From NCBI GenBank assembly GCA_035560935.1, contig DATMYQ010000104.1, positions 1 to 6,410 on the forward strand: a stretch of DNA of 6,410 nt. Reading direction: 5' to 3'. A program made the translations under genes and the position numbers. The notes beneath the pieces were generated by a model, which saw only the letters and a list, made by a program, of their open reading frames with translations, was not told the origin of the DNA and searched no databases. The DNA is from DATMYQ01 sp035560935 (lineage in GTDB: Bacteria; Bacillota; Negativicutes; Sporomusales; Sporomusaceae). Below are positions 6,341-6,410 of the stretch, piece by piece; within the stretch, counting starts at the first letter, position 1, and each line of letters opens with the position of its first letter.

Positions 6341-6410
6341 TCAGTGAGTCGCCACCGGCCTGACTTTTCCAATCATACCACCGCCGTTTACTTCCGCCAT
6401 GATTGATAGC
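6341..6410 (-). CDS. Possible 3' end of a minus-strand gene cut by the window edge
   Basis: Reading the minus strand from the right edge gives 22 codons open to the edge and then TGA (6343-6341). The peptide ends MAEVNGGGMIGKVRPVATH. The stop lies 45 bases before the bidirectional hairpin at 6247-6296, the arrangement expected of a gene converging on murQ. The piece is too short to assign a family, and an open run of this length can arise by chance. An internal ATG (6400-6398) could in principle start a very small peptide, but no good ribosome binding site is seen before it. Confidence 0.35.
   Translation of the reverse strand, partial: LSIMAEVNGGGMIGKVRPVATH

Noticed and set aside
6297..6363. 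Short plus-strand frame beginning GTG after the murQ terminator
   Set aside because: It has only about 21 codons, no ribosome binding site, and lies opposite the more plausible end of a minus-strand gene.

Overview
The window looks like a chromosomal stretch from a Firmicute (Bacillota). The coding sequence is fairly GC-rich while the promoters are AT-rich and of sigma-A type, most genes have strong GGAGG-type ribosome binding sites, and PTS sugar uptake sits with peptidoglycan recycling genes. The mix of GC-rich codons and Firmicute-style signals would suit a member of the Negativicutes or a moderately GC-rich clostridium, but this is a guess from style, not from a marker gene. No mobile element, CRISPR array, tRNA or rRNA was seen.

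Layout. (1) 1-174 is a leader with a GC hairpin just before the ribosome binding site of alr. (2) 175-1323 (+) is alr, alanine racemase. (3) 1415-1459 is a 12-bp hairpin with T-tracts on both strands, a shared terminator between convergent genes. (4) 1458-2612 (-) is an exported, cysteine-free protein of unknown function. (5) 2613-2794 is a divergent promoter region with two good sigma-A promoters and several operator-like repeats. (6) 2795-6196 (+) is a three-gene operon: a MurP-type PTS EIIBC transporter, a MupG-type 6-phospho-N-acetylmuramidase (DUF871 / GH170) and murQ, the MurNAc-6-phosphate etherase. (7) 6247-6296 is a strong terminator. (8) 6341-6410 (-) may be the last 22 codons of a further gene that runs in from the right.

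How the genes work together. By analogy with the Staphylococcus aureus mupG-murQ-murP-murR locus, the transporter would import and phosphorylate the cell-wall turnover disaccharide MurNAc-GlcNAc. MupG would split MurNAc-6P-GlcNAc inside the cell, and MurQ would remove the lactyl ether from MurNAc-6P to give GlcNAc-6P and D-lactate. The transporter has no EIIA domain and none is encoded here, so EIIA must come from elsewhere. No murR-type regulator is present either. The alanine racemase makes D-alanine for new peptidoglycan, so much of the window concerns the cell wall. The exported protein is divergent to the operon and shares its control region, but its role is not known.

Nothing here amounts to a clearly new system. 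The items most worth following up are the repeat-rich divergent control region and the unknown exported protein beside the muropeptide operon.
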